NCBI RefSeq assembly: GCF_007097145.1
Contig: NZ_VJVZ01000010.1
Location: forward strand, 62,001 to 126,000
Reading direction: 5' to 3'
DNA: 64,000 nucleotides
Origin: Flavobacterium zepuense
GTDB taxonomy: Bacteria; Bacteroidota; Bacteroidia; Flavobacteriales; Flavobacteriaceae
Shown here one piece after another: positions 45,453 to 53,948 of the stretch. Every line of letters begins with the position of its first letter. Positions within the stretch are counted from its first letter, which is position 1. A program made the translations under genes and the position numbers. Under the pieces are notes generated by a model. That model saw nothing but the letters and a program-made list of their open reading frames with translations, did no database searches and had not been told where the DNA came from.

Positions 45453-45961
45453 TATTTTAGGTTTTTTAATGTCTCTATCAGTTTGGCATCATCAGCCTCA
45501 ATAGCTTTAAACAAGGCAATTTTGCCTGTTTTATCTACCACCATGTAACGCGGAATCCAGTCCAGCTTAATATCGGCTGCAAAAGCGCCCTCTTTCATAC
45601 TGGTACCTACGTGGTAATTTTCGCCGTTTGCGCCATATTTTTCAATACCCGCTTTCCATTTCTCGTCTACCCTGTCGTACGAAAGGAATAAATATACCGC
45701 ATCAGGAAACTGTTTTTGCAGGTCGTGCACCTTTGGCATGCCCTTAATACAATCCGGACACCATGATGCCCACACATCTATTACAACAGTTTTGCCTTTG
45801 TATTTGGCAAGTATATCTTTAAAAGCTATTTGTTTACCATCAAGCGCCGTCATTTTAGACTCTAAGGCTTCTTTGCCGAAGCTGGTTTTATCCTGTGCCG
45901 TGCATGATGCCATAGCGAACAGCAATACGGGCAATAAAAGTATTTTTTTCATTTTCTTCAT
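45452..45961 (-). CDS. TlpA-like thioredoxin lipoprotein
   Basis: 169 residues from ATG 45961 (MKKMKKILLLPVLLFAMASC, Cys20 lipidated). A longer frame to 45979 would begin in the promoter box. Thioredoxin fold with active site WCPDC (Cys68, Cys71), strand VVIDVWASW, cis-Pro in DWIPRYMVVD. Likely a periplasmic disulfide reductase, related to ResA/TlpA. First gene of a two-gene unit with tpiA. An odd functional pair, but the overlap is firm. Confidence 0.9.
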   Translation of the reverse strand: MKKMKKILLLPVLLFAMASCTAQDKTSFGKEALESKMTALDGKQIAFKDILAKYKGKTVVIDVWASWCPDCIKGMPKVHDLQKQFPDAVYLFLSYDRVDEKWKAGIEKYGANGENYHVGTSMKEGAFAADIKLDWIPRYMVVDKTGKIALFKAIEADDAKLIETLKNLK

Positions 45962-45976
45962 AAAATTAAAGCGTAA

Positions 45977-45984
45977 CAAATTTA
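45977..45984 (-). promoter_or_regulatory. Putative -7 box of the TlpA-like/tpiA unit
   Basis: Minus-strand TAAATTTG, a perfect match, 15 bases before the ATG. Confidence 0.5.
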
Positions 45985-46076
45985 CGATAACCTATGTAAC
46001 AATTATCTGACCAAAGTTAAATATTTCATATAATTAGATCAGTTAATCTTATGCTATCGTTTTCGTTAAGCCTGAC

Positions 46077-47153
46077 TTATTCCAGCCTTATCCTTGGGTC
46101 CAGCCACGCATAAATAATATCAACCAGTATGTTGATAACCACAAAGGTTGCGGCTATAACCAGTACCGACCCCATGATAACGGGCAGATCAAGCGTATTC
46201 AACGCCTCAACCACCTCTTTGCCAAGTCCGTTCCATCCAAAAATATACTCTACAAACACAGCACCGGCAAGCATACTGGCAAACCAGCCCGATATTGCGG
46301 TTACCACAGGGTTTAGCGCATTTTTAAGCGCATGCCTGCGGATGATATTCAGTTCGCTTAAACCCTTGGCACGGGCAGTACGGATGTAATCCTGTCCCAT
46401 AACCTCCAGCAATGAGTTACGCATAAGTTGTATTACCACTCCAAGCGGGCGTATGCCCAGTACTATAGAGGGCAGTATAATATTCTTCCATTTAATATGG
46501 GAGCCTTCGCCAAAATCGTCCACTTCATAAAGGCTGCCCGTCATATCCAGATGGGTGTATTTATGAAGTAAAAAACCAAACACCCATGCAAATAATATGG
46601 CCGCAAAAAACGACGGCAAGCTCATACCCAGTGTACTTACCAAAGCAATGGTACGGTCTATCCACGTATCTTTATACAAGGCAGAAACCACGCCCAATGC
46701 TATACCAATAATTATGGCGATAACAATGGCAAAGCACGCAAGCACTACGGTATTAGGCAGTGTATCGCCTATTACCTGAGTTACTTTTTTACCACTTTTC
46801 TGAAAGCTTTCCCTTAAATAAGGCGCCTTTAAAACGGTGGTGGTAGTACCAATAGTAAACAGCTTTGCACCAGTATATTTACCTTCGGCAAGATAGGTGT
46901 AATCATCAGGCACCGTGCTGTGAAACGACACCGGCGAAAGGTCATTCAAATAATAAAAGTATTGGGTGCTGACCGGCTTATCAAACCCATATTTCTTTTT
47001 GATGATGGCCAACTGTTCCGAATTTTCGTTCTGGTCCAGCATCATGCGGGCGGGGTCGCCTGGCAGTACCGTAAATAAAAAGAATATGACTGTAACCACA
47101 CCAAAAAGCGTGAGCAGTGCATATCCTGTTTTATAAATAAGGTACTTAAACAA
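46077..47153 (-). CDS. Dipeptide/oligopeptide ABC transporter permease (DppB/OppB-like), orphan
   Basis: 358 residues. N-terminal helix plus the DppB start LFTVLPGDPARMMLDQNENS. An extracytoplasmic insert (about 60-125) follows, then the BPD_transp_1 domain with five helices (LPNTVVLACFAIVIAIIIGI, LVSTLGMSLPSFFAAILFAW, EYIFGWNGLGKEVVEALNTL). The coupling region ends ARAKGLSELNIIRRHALKNA. The matching second permease, ATPase and binding protein are not next to it. Partners must be elsewhere. Confidence 0.9.
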   Translation of the reverse strand: MFKYLIYKTGYALLTLFGVVTVIFFLFTVLPGDPARMMLDQNENSEQLAIIKKKYGFDKPVSTQYFYYLNDLSPVSFHSTVPDDYTYLAEGKYTGAKLFTIGTTTTVLKAPYLRESFQKSGKKVTQVIGDTLPNTVVLACFAIVIAIIIGIALGVVSALYKDTWIDRTIALVSTLGMSLPSFFAAILFAWVFGFLLHKYTHLDMTGSLYEVDDFGEGSHIKWKNIILPSIVLGIRPLGVVIQLMRNSLLEVMGQDYIRTARAKGLSELNIIRRHALKNALNPVVTAISGWFASMLAGAVFVEYIFGWNGLGKEVVEALNTLDLPVIMGSVLVIAATFVVINILVDIIYAWLDPRIRLE

Positions 47154-47172
47154 TGATTACTTTTTGAGTTGG

Positions 47173-48273
47173 TTACGGCAAAGCCACGGTATCAATATCG
47201 TTCCAGTGGGCTTTTTGAGTAATGGTACCTTTGTTTAGTACTACAATACTTGGATTAGCCCTTTCGATAGTTTTAAGCGTGGTAGCATCGCAAAAATAGT
47301 AATCCAGCGTTAAGCCAAATTGCTTTTTCTTAGCCTCTACAATATCCTGGCTCGATGCTGTTGCACCAATAACCTTATACCCCTGCGCCTGCGCTTTTTT
47401 ATTAAAGGCTTCTATTTTAGAAAGGCCTTCATCGCTGGCTTTTTCAAGGTCGTAAGATATTACAAGTATTATTTTCGGGGTGCTCAGTATGCCTTCGGTT
47501 TCGTCATTACCATTAAATTCTAATGTAAAATCGTGTATAGACGGTACAAAGCCCTGAGAGATTATTTTATCCTTTCGGTCTACAAATACCGCATCGGCAG
47601 GCACATTTGCTACCTCTTTCTCTGTAAATTCTTTATCAACACCATTTACCTTATAAATAAAGATCATCTCGGTAACGGTTTTTGGAGCGCCTTCCGGCAC
47701 TTGCATACCCTGCTGAATGTTGGTACCCACTTTGTATGCCCTGAAATCTATAATAGGTAAATGATTTAGAACATACCACGCCATAAATCCGGACAGTACA
47801 AGGCTTAACCCTACAATTGCATTTACAACGGTTTTAGGGAAAAGCGGTTTTATATGTTGCTTGCTAAAGAAAAGCACCAGTATAAGCACCAGCAGTACAA
47901 CATCTTTAGTGAAACTTTGCCAAGGCGTTAAGTGCAGTGCATCACCAAAACAGCCGCAATCGGTCACTTTATTAAAGTAGGCCGAATAGAACGTTAAGAA
48001 CGTAAAAAAGGCTATCATGAGCAAAAGGCTCCATACCGTAAAATTGCGTTTAAAGCCCACGAGGAGCATTACACCAACAAGTACCTCAAAAATTACAATT
48101 ACCACGGCAAGCCCTAATGCCATTGGGATAAGGAACTCCAGGTTAAGCACCTCGGCACCAAAATATTCCTGTAATTTAAAAGAAAACCCTACCGGGTCGT
48201 TAAGTTTTATAAGGCCGGATATTATAAATAGTACGCCAACAAATATCCTGCACAGCTGTGTAAGTACTTTCAT
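47173..48273 (-). CDS. DoxX/MauE-like protein with C-terminal soluble domain (BT_3928-like)
   Basis: 366 residues. Residues 1-165: five membrane helices of the DoxX/MauE type, with LIKLNDPVGFSFKLQEYFG and the Cys motif DCGCFGDALHLT facing out of the membrane. A periplasm-side C-terminal domain (about 170-366) has a thioredoxin-like look (LVISYDLEKASDEGLSKIEA, KVIGATAS, IVVLNKGTITQKAHW). I recall the whole as the BT_3928 family. Suggests a redox function in the envelope. Downstream of DUF1599 (3-base gap). Confidence 0.82.
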   Translation of the reverse strand: MKVLTQLCRIFVGVLFIISGLIKLNDPVGFSFKLQEYFGAEVLNLEFLIPMALGLAVVIVIFEVLVGVMLLVGFKRNFTVWSLLLMIAFFTFLTFYSAYFNKVTDCGCFGDALHLTPWQSFTKDVVLLVLILVLFFSKQHIKPLFPKTVVNAIVGLSLVLSGFMAWYVLNHLPIIDFRAYKVGTNIQQGMQVPEGAPKTVTEMIFIYKVNGVDKEFTEKEVANVPADAVFVDRKDKIISQGFVPSIHDFTLEFNGNDETEGILSTPKIILVISYDLEKASDEGLSKIEAFNKKAQAQGYKVIGATASSQDIVEAKKKQFGLTLDYYFCDATTLKTIERANPSIVVLNKGTITQKAHWNDIDTVALP

Positions 48274-48276
48274 GTA

Positions 48277-48819
48277 TTATTGAAATTTGTTCATTAGTAT
48301 AAGGGCAAAAACGGCATAATTTAGCATGTCCTGATAATTGGCATCTATCCCTTCGCTTACCAGCGTTTTGCCTTTATTATCTTCAATTTGCTTTACGCGA
48401 AGCAGTTTTTGCAGGATAAGATCGGTCAGGGAACTTACCCTCATTTCGCGCCAGGCCTCTCCATAATCATGGTTTTTAGCCTCCATAAGTGTTTTGGTAA
48501 GATGCACTTTTTCGTCATACAAAGCGGTAGCCTCATCTACACCAAGGTCGGGCTGGTCGGCCACTCCCCTTTCCAGCTGTATCAATGCCATTATAGCATA
48601 ATTAATAATACCGATGAACTCGCCGGTCTCATCCTCATCTACCATACGCACCTCATTTTCCTGAAGGCTGCGTATGCGCTGGGCTTTAATATATATCTGG
48701 TCGGTTAACGATGGCAGCCTTAATATGCGCCAGGCGCTGCCGTAGTCTTTCATTTTATTTATGTAAAGCTGCCTGCAACCGGCAATAACGCTGTCGTATT
48801 GGCTTGAGGTATTACTCAT
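48277..48819 (-). CDS. DUF1599 protein with internal duplication
   Basis: 180 residues. Two copies of one unit: KMKDYGSAWRILRLPSLTDQ (about 22-41) and KNHDYGEAWREMRVSSLTDL (about 115-134), each followed by a helix with an RSLQENE or RVKQIED motif and an NYA-AL element. This is the DUF1599 (nucleotide-modification-associated) pattern. Function not known. Starts a minus-strand unit with the DoxX-like gene; -7 box TACATTTG at 48848-48855. Confidence 0.85.
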   Translation of the reverse strand: MSNTSSQYDSVIAGCRQLYINKMKDYGSAWRILRLPSLTDQIYIKAQRIRSLQENEVRMVDEDETGEFIGIINYAIMALIQLERGVADQPDLGVDEATALYDEKVHLTKTLMEAKNHDYGEAWREMRVSSLTDLILQKLLRVKQIEDNKGKTLVSEGIDANYQDMLNYAVFALILMNKFQ

Positions 48820-48847
48820 TTAGTAGTGTCTATGTATGAAATTTTTT

Positions 48848-48855
48848 CAAATGTA
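48848..48855 (-). promoter_or_regulatory. Putative -7 box of the DUF1599 gene
   Basis: Minus-strand TACATTTG, 28 bases before the ATG. Confidence 0.5.
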
Positions 48856-48859
48856 CTAA

Positions 48860-48893
48860 AAAACGCCCCTAAAGCAAAGGGCATTTTAAAAAA
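48860..48893. terminator. Terminator-like hairpin between two promoters
   Basis: AAAACGCCC(C)T...A(GGG)CATTTT with flanking A- and T-runs. It sits upstream of both neighbouring promoters, so neither gene's transcript would include it; it looks left over from a vanished gene or acts as an insulator. Confidence 0.5.
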
Positions 48894-49015
48894 TAAGGGT
48901 GTAACTGCTATACAAAATACCTACAAAAAAAAATTAAAATTCCTCCAATATTACATTTTATTGGTTAACCATCATTCAAAATTATATTTACCTTAGCAAA
49001 AAATTAAAACTCTAA

Positions 49016-50089
49016 ATGGGAAGAATAAAAAGTTTAGACGGTATCAGGGCAATCTCAATTTTGATGGTGTTATTTGGACACGCATCGGCCACAATGCCTA
49101 AAGTTCAGTATACCGAGTATTTTTTTCCATTTATATTCAATGCAAACCTGGGGGTTAAAATATTCTTTGTTATAAGCGGATACCTAATAACCAAGCTATT
49201 AATTGTTGAAAGGGAAAAAACCGGAAGGATTGATATTAAAGATTTTTACCTGAGAAGGATCTTTAGGATTTTTCCAGTGTTTTACCTTTATATACTGGTT
49301 ATACTGTTCCTAAAATTTACTTTTTTTCCTGATATCTTTACCGATTATGGAATATTTTTAGCCGCAGCGTTTTACTGCTGGAACTATAAGCATTTAATGT
49401 TTAACGGCCCCCCGCAGGATAACGGCTATTGGTACTTTGGGCATTTATGGTCTTTATCTATGGAGGAGCAATTTTACCTTGCATGGCCTTTAATGTTCGT
49501 AAAAATAAACCGTGATAAGCTACTTAAAGTTGTATTAGCACTTGTAATACTTATGCCGCTTGTAAGGATAGCTACTTATTTCCTGATGCCGGATAGCAGA
49601 GGGCAGTTAGGCATGATGCTGCATACCGGTGGCGATACCATATTATTTGGGTGTCTTGGCGCTCTTATAGAAAAAAATGAACGTATTAAGGCGATACTGT
49701 TTAAATACCTTAATAAAACTGCGCTGGTTGCCGTTGTTGCAATTTTAGTTTTCGTAGTTTCTCCAATATTAAACATGAAGTTTAAGGGCTCTTACCAAAT
49801 GGTCCTGGGAGAATCTTTTAATGCTATTTGTATAACGTTCTTGCTTTTCTGGTGTATTTACATACCATCAAAGGTTGCGAATTTCCTTAATTACAAATTT
49901 ATTGCACAAATTGGTATCCTGTCTTACTCATTATACATATGGCAACAATTGATTCTAACAACAAATACTAACTTGTGGATCAATAAATTCCCTCAAAACT
50001 TAGGAGTTGTATTTGTTATAGCACTCGTATCGTACTACATGATAGAGAAGCCAATTTTAAAGCTCAAAAAAAGATTAAAAAAGGTTTAA
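49016..50089 (+). CDS. Membrane acyltransferase (OafA/YrhL type)
   Basis: 357 residues, about ten helices. Acyltransferase_3 motifs: GRIKSLDGIRAISILMVLFG (with the R-A-I pattern), HASATMP, FFVISGYLITKLLIVERE, FYLRRIFRIFPVFYLYI and HLWSLSMEEQFYLAWP. Transfers acyl groups to sugars of O-antigen or other envelope glycans. The gene looks a little more AT-rich than its neighbours, and separates DUF1599 from folP. A TACCTTAG box (48989-48996, one mismatch) is upstream. Confidence 0.92.
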   Translation: MGRIKSLDGIRAISILMVLFGHASATMPKVQYTEYFFPFIFNANLGVKIFFVISGYLITKLLIVEREKTGRIDIKDFYLRRIFRIFPVFYLYILVILFLKFTFFPDIFTDYGIFLAAAFYCWNYKHLMFNGPPQDNGYWYFGHLWSLSMEEQFYLAWPLMFVKINRDKLLKVVLALVILMPLVRIATYFLMPDSRGQLGMMLHTGGDTILFGCLGALIEKNERIKAILFKYLNKTALVAVVAILVFVVSPILNMKFKGSYQMVLGESFNAICITFLLFWCIYIPSKVANFLNYKFIAQIGILSYSLYIWQQLILTTNTNLWINKFPQNLGVVFVIALVSYYMIEKPILKLKKRLKKV

Positions 50090-50105
50090 CATCTAATTAT
50101 TAGTT

Positions 50106-50936
50106 ATGTTGATCAATTGCAAAGGCAGGCTTATCAACCTATCGGCTCCAAAGGTAATGGGGATACTCAATTGCACACCTGATTCTTTTTTTGATGGTGG
50201 AAAATACCGCGATGAAGCCCAATTGCTTAATCAGGCAGAGAAAATGCTGGCCGACGGCACTGACTTTATTGATATTGGGGCATATTCCAGCAAGCCGAAT
50301 GCCGAATTTGTTAGTGAAGAAGAAGAGGTTAAACGTGTTGTACCTGTTGTAGAGCTGATTTTAAAGCATTTTCCCGAGGCGTTGCTTTCAATCGACACCT
50401 TTAGAGCTAAAGTTGCCGAAGCCTGCATAAACAGCGGTGCTGCCATAATTAATGATATTGCGGCAGGGCTACTGGATGATGCAATGCTGCAAACCGTTGG
50501 CCGACTAAAAGTGCCTTACATTATGATGCACATGCAGGGTAATCCGCAAACTATGGTAAAGCTTACGCAGTATGACGATATTGTACAGGAAATGCTGTTC
50601 TATTTTTCAGAAAGAATCGCTGCCGCCCGAAGCCACGGTATTGAGGATATTATTATTGACCCCGGATTTGGCTTTGCCAAAACGCTTTCGCAGAATTATG
50701 AAGTACTGAATAAACTGGAGCTTTTCCAAATGATCAAGCTACCCCTGTTATCGGGTGTATCACGTAAATCGATGATATATAAGCTACTGGGCAATACCCC
50801 GCAAGAGGCGCTTAACGGTACAACAGCCTTAAACACCATCTCTTTAATGAAAGGTGCCAAAATTTTACGTGTGCACGATGTTAAAGAAGCCGTTGAAGCC
50901 GTAACCATTTACGAAAAGATGATCTCGCAACCGTAA
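50106..50936 (+). CDS. folP: Dihydropteroate synthase
   Basis: 276 residues. Condenses 4-aminobenzoate with dihydropterin diphosphate in folate synthesis. Motifs: VMGILNCTPDSFFDGGKY, DIGAYSSKPNA, SIDTFRAKVAEACINSGAAI (a loop with INDI), MMHMQGNPQTM, DPGFGFAKT, LSGVSRKSMIYKLLG and LRVHDVKEAVEAV. Follows the acyltransferase by 16 bases; likely co-transcribed, with no promoter of its own visible. Convergent with the next gene (3 bases). Confidence 0.97.
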   Translation: MLINCKGRLINLSAPKVMGILNCTPDSFFDGGKYRDEAQLLNQAEKMLADGTDFIDIGAYSSKPNAEFVSEEEEVKRVVPVVELILKHFPEALLSIDTFRAKVAEACINSGAAIINDIAAGLLDDAMLQTVGRLKVPYIMMHMQGNPQTMVKLTQYDDIVQEMLFYFSERIAAARSHGIEDIIIDPGFGFAKTLSQNYEVLNKLELFQMIKLPLLSGVSRKSMIYKLLGNTPQEALNGTTALNTISLMKGAKILRVHDVKEAVEAVTIYEKMISQP

Positions 50937-50939
50937 AGT

Positions 50940-51311
50940 TTACGATACGATCTGGCTCACGTGCCCGGCAATTACCTGCCATTTGCCATCGGTTAATTTC
51001 CATACACGAGTATACCTAAATATACCGGCATAAGTATGCCCATCAAAATCGCCTCCCAGATCCTGCACTACCGATACTACAGCCACATCATCATACAGAG
51101 TGATAAGCTGTGCGCTGGTCTCAAGGCTGTAAATTTCCAGTTTACCGGATTGGTGCATATTTATATCATCGGCCTTGTTAACCAGGTGCCCGTTCTGGTT
51201 GGTAAAAATGAGACCATCTGCCAGTAGCTCGTGCAGTTCGGGAATATTACTGGCTTTCATGGCCGCTATAAGCCTTGCTTCTAACGCTTCAATTTGTTGT
51301 ACAGTATCCAT
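50940..51311 (-). CDS. SnoaL-like / DUF4440 nuclear-transport-factor-2 fold protein
   Basis: 123 residues. NTF2-like fold: EALEARLIAAMKASNIPELH, LLADGLIFTNQNGHLVNKAD, DVAVVSVVQDLGGDF, RYTRVWKLTDGKWQVIAGHV. Members are often small enzymes or binding proteins of unknown substrate. Four bases downstream of the glycolipid-binding-like gene, so one operon. Confidence 0.82.
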   Translation of the reverse strand: MDTVQQIEALEARLIAAMKASNIPELHELLADGLIFTNQNGHLVNKADDINMHQSGKLEIYSLETSAQLITLYDDVAVVSVVQDLGGDFDGHTYAGIFRYTRVWKLTDGKWQVIAGHVSQIVS

Positions 51312-51315
51312 AGAG

Positions 51316-51876
51316 TTATATTGGTTTTAGCATTTCAAAAAGTTCGGGGTAACTGGTAACAAGCCCATCATCATCTACGATAATATTCGCTATAAAGTTT
51401 CCGCCATCATTCTCAAACGTATAGTTGTTTAGCCCGGTTCGGGTGTAATGTTGGGTATCTTTACGCAATTGGTTTGCCAGCACGTCTATATACAGCACTT
51501 CAACCTGCTGCTTTTCTCCCGCATGCCATTGCAAACCGTTTATAGGTAGCGAATTGGTAAAAGGCGTTAGCGAAATGTCTATAAAATCGCAGCCGCTAAA
51601 TTCAGTATAAGTTGTACCGTTAGCATCCGTCCATTTGGCATCGGCATCCCTAAAAAGCAAATAAGCATGATTGGTTTCCCCTACAGTAATGTTGATATCC
51701 AGTTCGGTAACCTTCCAGTTGGCGCCCAGGCGTAAGACATACTCCACGTAAACCGGAGTAGTTAACGCACAACCTTCCAGCTCGCTGCGTACTATAATGG
51801 CCCCGTCAAGGTAGTTTATAGAGCATTGCTCTTCGGTAGTATAGTACAAACCTTCCCAAACAATACTCTTTTGCAT
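51316..51876 (-). CDS. Putative glycolipid-binding protein (PF06475-like)
   Basis: 186 residues. Begins KSIVWEGLYYTTEEQCSINY, followed by the conserved VYVEYVLRLGANWKVTELDI, FSGCDFIDISLTPFTNSLPI and VLYIDVLANQLRKDTQHYTR, then TSYPELFEML. This is the pattern of DUF1089/putative glycolipid-binding proteins. Cytoplasmic, no signal peptide. First gene of a two-gene unit. Confidence 0.8.
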   Translation of the reverse strand: MQKSIVWEGLYYTTEEQCSINYLDGAIIVRSELEGCALTTPVYVEYVLRLGANWKVTELDINITVGETNHAYLLFRDADAKWTDANGTTYTEFSGCDFIDISLTPFTNSLPINGLQWHAGEKQQVEVLYIDVLANQLRKDTQHYTRTGLNNYTFENDGGNFIANIIVDDDGLVTSYPELFEMLKPI

Positions 51877-51945
51877 GGCACTTTATTTACTGCAATTTAG
51901 CTAAAATAACGCTGCACTATAAACAGCTTTAAGAAAGCTTTATGT

Positions 51946-51978
51946 AAAAAAAATACCACACGATTACGTGTGGTATTT
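51946..51978 (-). terminator. Terminator of the metalloprotease gene
   Basis: On the minus strand ATACCACAC-GTAATC-GTGTGGTAT followed by TTTTTTT. Confidence 0.9.
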
Positions 51979-52016
51979 TATATCTTGAAAAGTTATATTA
52001 ACTGATACTTCCCCCG

Positions 52017-53099
52017 CTACCTGGCCTTTAAAAAGCCAACTTTTGTGCCATTACCGTTTACCAGAGTACCACCCGAAGCTACGTATACCGTATTAACACC
52101 ATCATCTGAAAACATAAGGCTATACCCCTGCCTGTCGGATTTTGAGAGGCTGGCAATATGAAAAACCTTATCGTTATCTACTAACACCAAATTGCCCTTT
52201 GCCGTTACATAGTATTTACCTTTAGGGTTAGATACAAAGTAAGCATCAGACATTATATTTTTATTAGAAAGTGCGCTTTGCTGTATCTGCTGCGAACGTA
52301 ACGGCTGTGCATTTACATTAGATACTATTGTGCGTTGCTGCGGCTGTTTAGGAGTCGCTACGCGCGACGGGTAATTTTGAGCCACCGTTTGTTTTTGCTG
52401 TAGCATAGGAGTTTTTGTAACACCAGGCCTTTCAACAGCTACAGGATGGCTAACAATTGAAGGTTTAGTTACTACGGGTGATGGTGTAGCAGAAGCAACC
52501 GCCGTGGTAGTACTTCCACCTGCGTTGTTCCACCCTGCTGCAATAAACGCAAGGCGGTCCCTTTTAGGCGGGTGGCTTTTAGATCCGTTAGGCGATGCAA
52601 TAATGCTCATTACAGCCTGGGCATCGGTTAAGGTAGCCCCCATTTTACGCAGCACAAAGCCAGAGAATTCATCGGCATCCAGTTCGGTTTGCGGACGGCT
52701 GCCTACGTTGTCTAACGTATGCCCATTTAGGTGGTGCCCTATTTCGTGTGCCAATATGCTAATGGCAGCCCAGTTGGTGCCGCTGGCATTGTTTATCTTA
52801 TCCATAAAAGCAGGATTGTACAAAATATACCTCTTGCTTTTTATCATAACCGCAGCAGCATTGGGCACATTGCTGGCACGCAATTCAAAATTTGGCTTTA
52901 AGCCAATGACCGACATAATGTTCTTTACCACTTTCTCGGCTGTAGGGCCGCTTTCGTAGGCATCTACAGTGCCACTTATGGTTTCGCCATAATAGCTGCA
53001 CATGGCTGTGTATTTTGCCAAACCAAAACTTTGTTGTGCCATTGCCGGCACAATGCAGCATAATGCTGCGATAATAATGCAGGATTTAATGCTTTTCAT
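52017..53099 (-). CDS. Secreted M48-like metalloprotease with SH3-like tail
   Basis: 360 residues; signal peptide MKSIKSCIIIAALCCIVPAM, cleaved after AQ. Gluzincin motif HEIGH at 118-122, with the third ligand and support in ELDADE (139-144), as in M48 peptidases. A Pro/Thr/Val/Gln-rich linker (about 195-280) leads to a C-terminal beta-rich domain (YYVTAKGNLVLVDNDKVF, GYSLMFSDDGVNTVYVA, VGFLKAR). Periplasmic. No membrane helix beyond the signal, unlike HtpX. Confidence 0.85.
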   Translation of the reverse strand: MKSIKSCIIIAALCCIVPAMAQQSFGLAKYTAMCSYYGETISGTVDAYESGPTAEKVVKNIMSVIGLKPNFELRASNVPNAAAVMIKSKRYILYNPAFMDKINNASGTNWAAISILAHEIGHHLNGHTLDNVGSRPQTELDADEFSGFVLRKMGATLTDAQAVMSIIASPNGSKSHPPKRDRLAFIAAGWNNAGGSTTTAVASATPSPVVTKPSIVSHPVAVERPGVTKTPMLQQKQTVAQNYPSRVATPKQPQQRTIVSNVNAQPLRSQQIQQSALSNKNIMSDAYFVSNPKGKYYVTAKGNLVLVDNDKVFHIASLSKSDRQGYSLMFSDDGVNTVYVASGGTLVNGNGTKVGFLKAR

Positions 53100-53197
53100 A
53101 CGTTTATAATGGGATATATTATTGGTATATATCTCATTAACGCAAAAGCAAAGCCCAATAGTATTTTCAGGGTAAAATTTGGGAAATTACTGCAACG

Positions 53198-53866
53198 CTA
53201 CAACAAACTTCTCATTAAAGAATTACTGAATTTAATAAGCACCAAAACAACTAATACTATAACCCCGAGTATTAATATAAACCTGCCGTGTGCCCTGTCA
53301 TCTTTTGTATAGGTAGGTACCCGTGTGCCATCAGGCAACGTCTTTTGCGATGTCATAAGTACATAACCTGTGGTAATACCAAACAACCCTCCTAAAAGAG
53401 CACAAACATAGCCTGCTATAATAAGCCCGGTATGGTTTTTCTCGGGCTTAGCAAGTTCTGCCAGCCTTTCCTGCTGTAGCTTTTGTATATGGTTTTCATC
53501 TACCGCTTTGCCGCGCTGTTCCAGTAAATGCTTGGCAAGCATGTAATCAAATTCGCCCCATTCGTCTCGTTTTACTATCAAATCCTGTAACTCGTCATCG
53601 GTAAAAGTCAGCAGGTAATAATCCTCCGGCACCTCGTCTATCAGGCTTGCCGCCCGAACTTCCAGCAAGTGCTGTGCCCTTTCAAAATCTTCCTGCTGTA
53701 TCTGTATCTCATACTCCTTCTCAAGATCGCCTGAAAATGCCGACCCTAATCTGGACGAGTTATCTACCAAAAGGCATTGTATGTTATTGTCTATAAGCAG
53801 TTGCTCCAGCTCTTTTGCAGCAACGCCATCGGTAAATTTTTTGAACGTAGTAAGATTATCGGACAT
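53198..53866 (-). CDS. DUF2007-domain protein with two membrane helices
   Basis: 222 residues. Residues 1-70 carry a DUF2007 (putative signal-transducing) domain: FTDGVAAKELEQLLIDNNI, LVDNSS, EIQIQQEDFERAQHLLEVR. A helical linker (DELQDLIVKRDEWGEF, LEQRGKAVDENHIQKL) follows. Then two membrane helices (about 146-168 and 194-218). Function unknown. Between a metalloprotease and mqo; the 98-base gap to 53099 holds nothing notable. Confidence 0.8.
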   Translation of the reverse strand: MSDNLTTFKKFTDGVAAKELEQLLIDNNIQCLLVDNSSRLGSAFSGDLEKEYEIQIQQEDFERAQHLLEVRAASLIDEVPEDYYLLTFTDDELQDLIVKRDEWGEFDYMLAKHLLEQRGKAVDENHIQKLQQERLAELAKPEKNHTGLIIAGYVCALLGGLFGITTGYVLMTSQKTLPDGTRVPTYTKDDRAHGRFILILGVIVLVVLVLIKFSNSLMRSLL

Positions 53867-53885
53867 AGGTAATTGACGGTTTAAA

Positions 53886-53923
53886 ATAAAAAATCCTTAA
53901 AACACTCAGGGTTTTAAGGATTT
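53886..53923 (-). terminator. mqo terminator
   Basis: AAATCCTTAAAAC(53891-53903) pairs with GTTTTAAGGATTT (53911-53923) and minus-strand T's follow. Confidence 0.9.
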
Positions 53924-53948
53924 AAATATATAACTATTTTATTGTATA

